Source of the DNA: GWC2-37-13 sp964564535
GTDB taxonomy: Bacteria > Patescibacteriota > Microgenomatia > UBA1406 > GWC2-37-13
Reading direction: 5' to 3'
NCBI GenBank assembly: GCA_964564535.1
Contig: CAZMBH010000059.1
Location: forward strand, 1-5,885
DNA length: 5,885 bases
Shown: one piece after another, positions 5,867 to 5,885 of the stretch
Layout of the letters: the number at the start of each line of letters is the position of its first letter
Position numbering within the stretch: position 1 is the first letter of the stretch
Notes under the pieces: generated by a model
What the model was told of the DNA's origin: nothing
The model's database searches: none
The model's input: the letters and a program-made list of their open reading frames with translations, nothing else
Translations under genes and position numbers: made by a program

Positions 5867-5885
5867 CCAGACTATAAATTTCCAT

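Noticed and set aside
5847..5885. Intrinsic terminator after the aminotransferase
   Set aside because: The stem is strong, but no U-run follows on either strand; the T-run lies upstream of the stem.

Overview
The window is AT-rich bacterial chromosome with short gaps between genes, overlapping or nearly touching reading frames, and TAA at every visible stop codon. There is no tRNA, rRNA, insertion sequence or CRISPR array. The compact layout, weak or absent Shine-Dalgarno sequences and a salvage-type purine operon would suit a small-genome lineage such as Patescibacteria (CPR). That placement is inference; no marker gene here fixes the taxonomy.

Layout. Positions 1-1784 (minus strand) hold an AMP-forming acetyl-CoA synthetase whose last residues lie beyond the left edge. 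A 90-base divergent intergenic region separates it from a plus-strand operon of a COG2236-type purine phosphoribosyltransferase (1875-2501) and GMP synthase guaA (2505-4031), three bases apart. Together they could turn a salvaged purine base, most plausibly xanthine, into GMP. A small unrecognised four-cysteine protein (4040-4327, minus) converges on guaA with an 8-base gap.

After a 133-base intergenic region with a 20-base dyad and a strong promoter comes a BrnT/BrnA-type toxin-antitoxin module (4461-5007, plus), toxin first, with a 17-base overlap. A class IV PLP-dependent aminotransferase follows (5012-5836), starting four bases after the antitoxin stop, so it may be read from the toxin-antitoxin promoter. 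The right edge carries a perfect 8-bp stem palindrome of the dispersed ATTCCCGC/GCGGGAAT kind.

No clearly new large system is visible. The best leads are two promoters that put the transcription start at or within about five bases of the start codon, which implies leaderless mRNAs for the salvage operon and the toxin. Others are tandem palindromes inside the toxin-antitoxin promoter, unusual residues in the GuaA glutamine pocket, and the unassigned cysteine protein.
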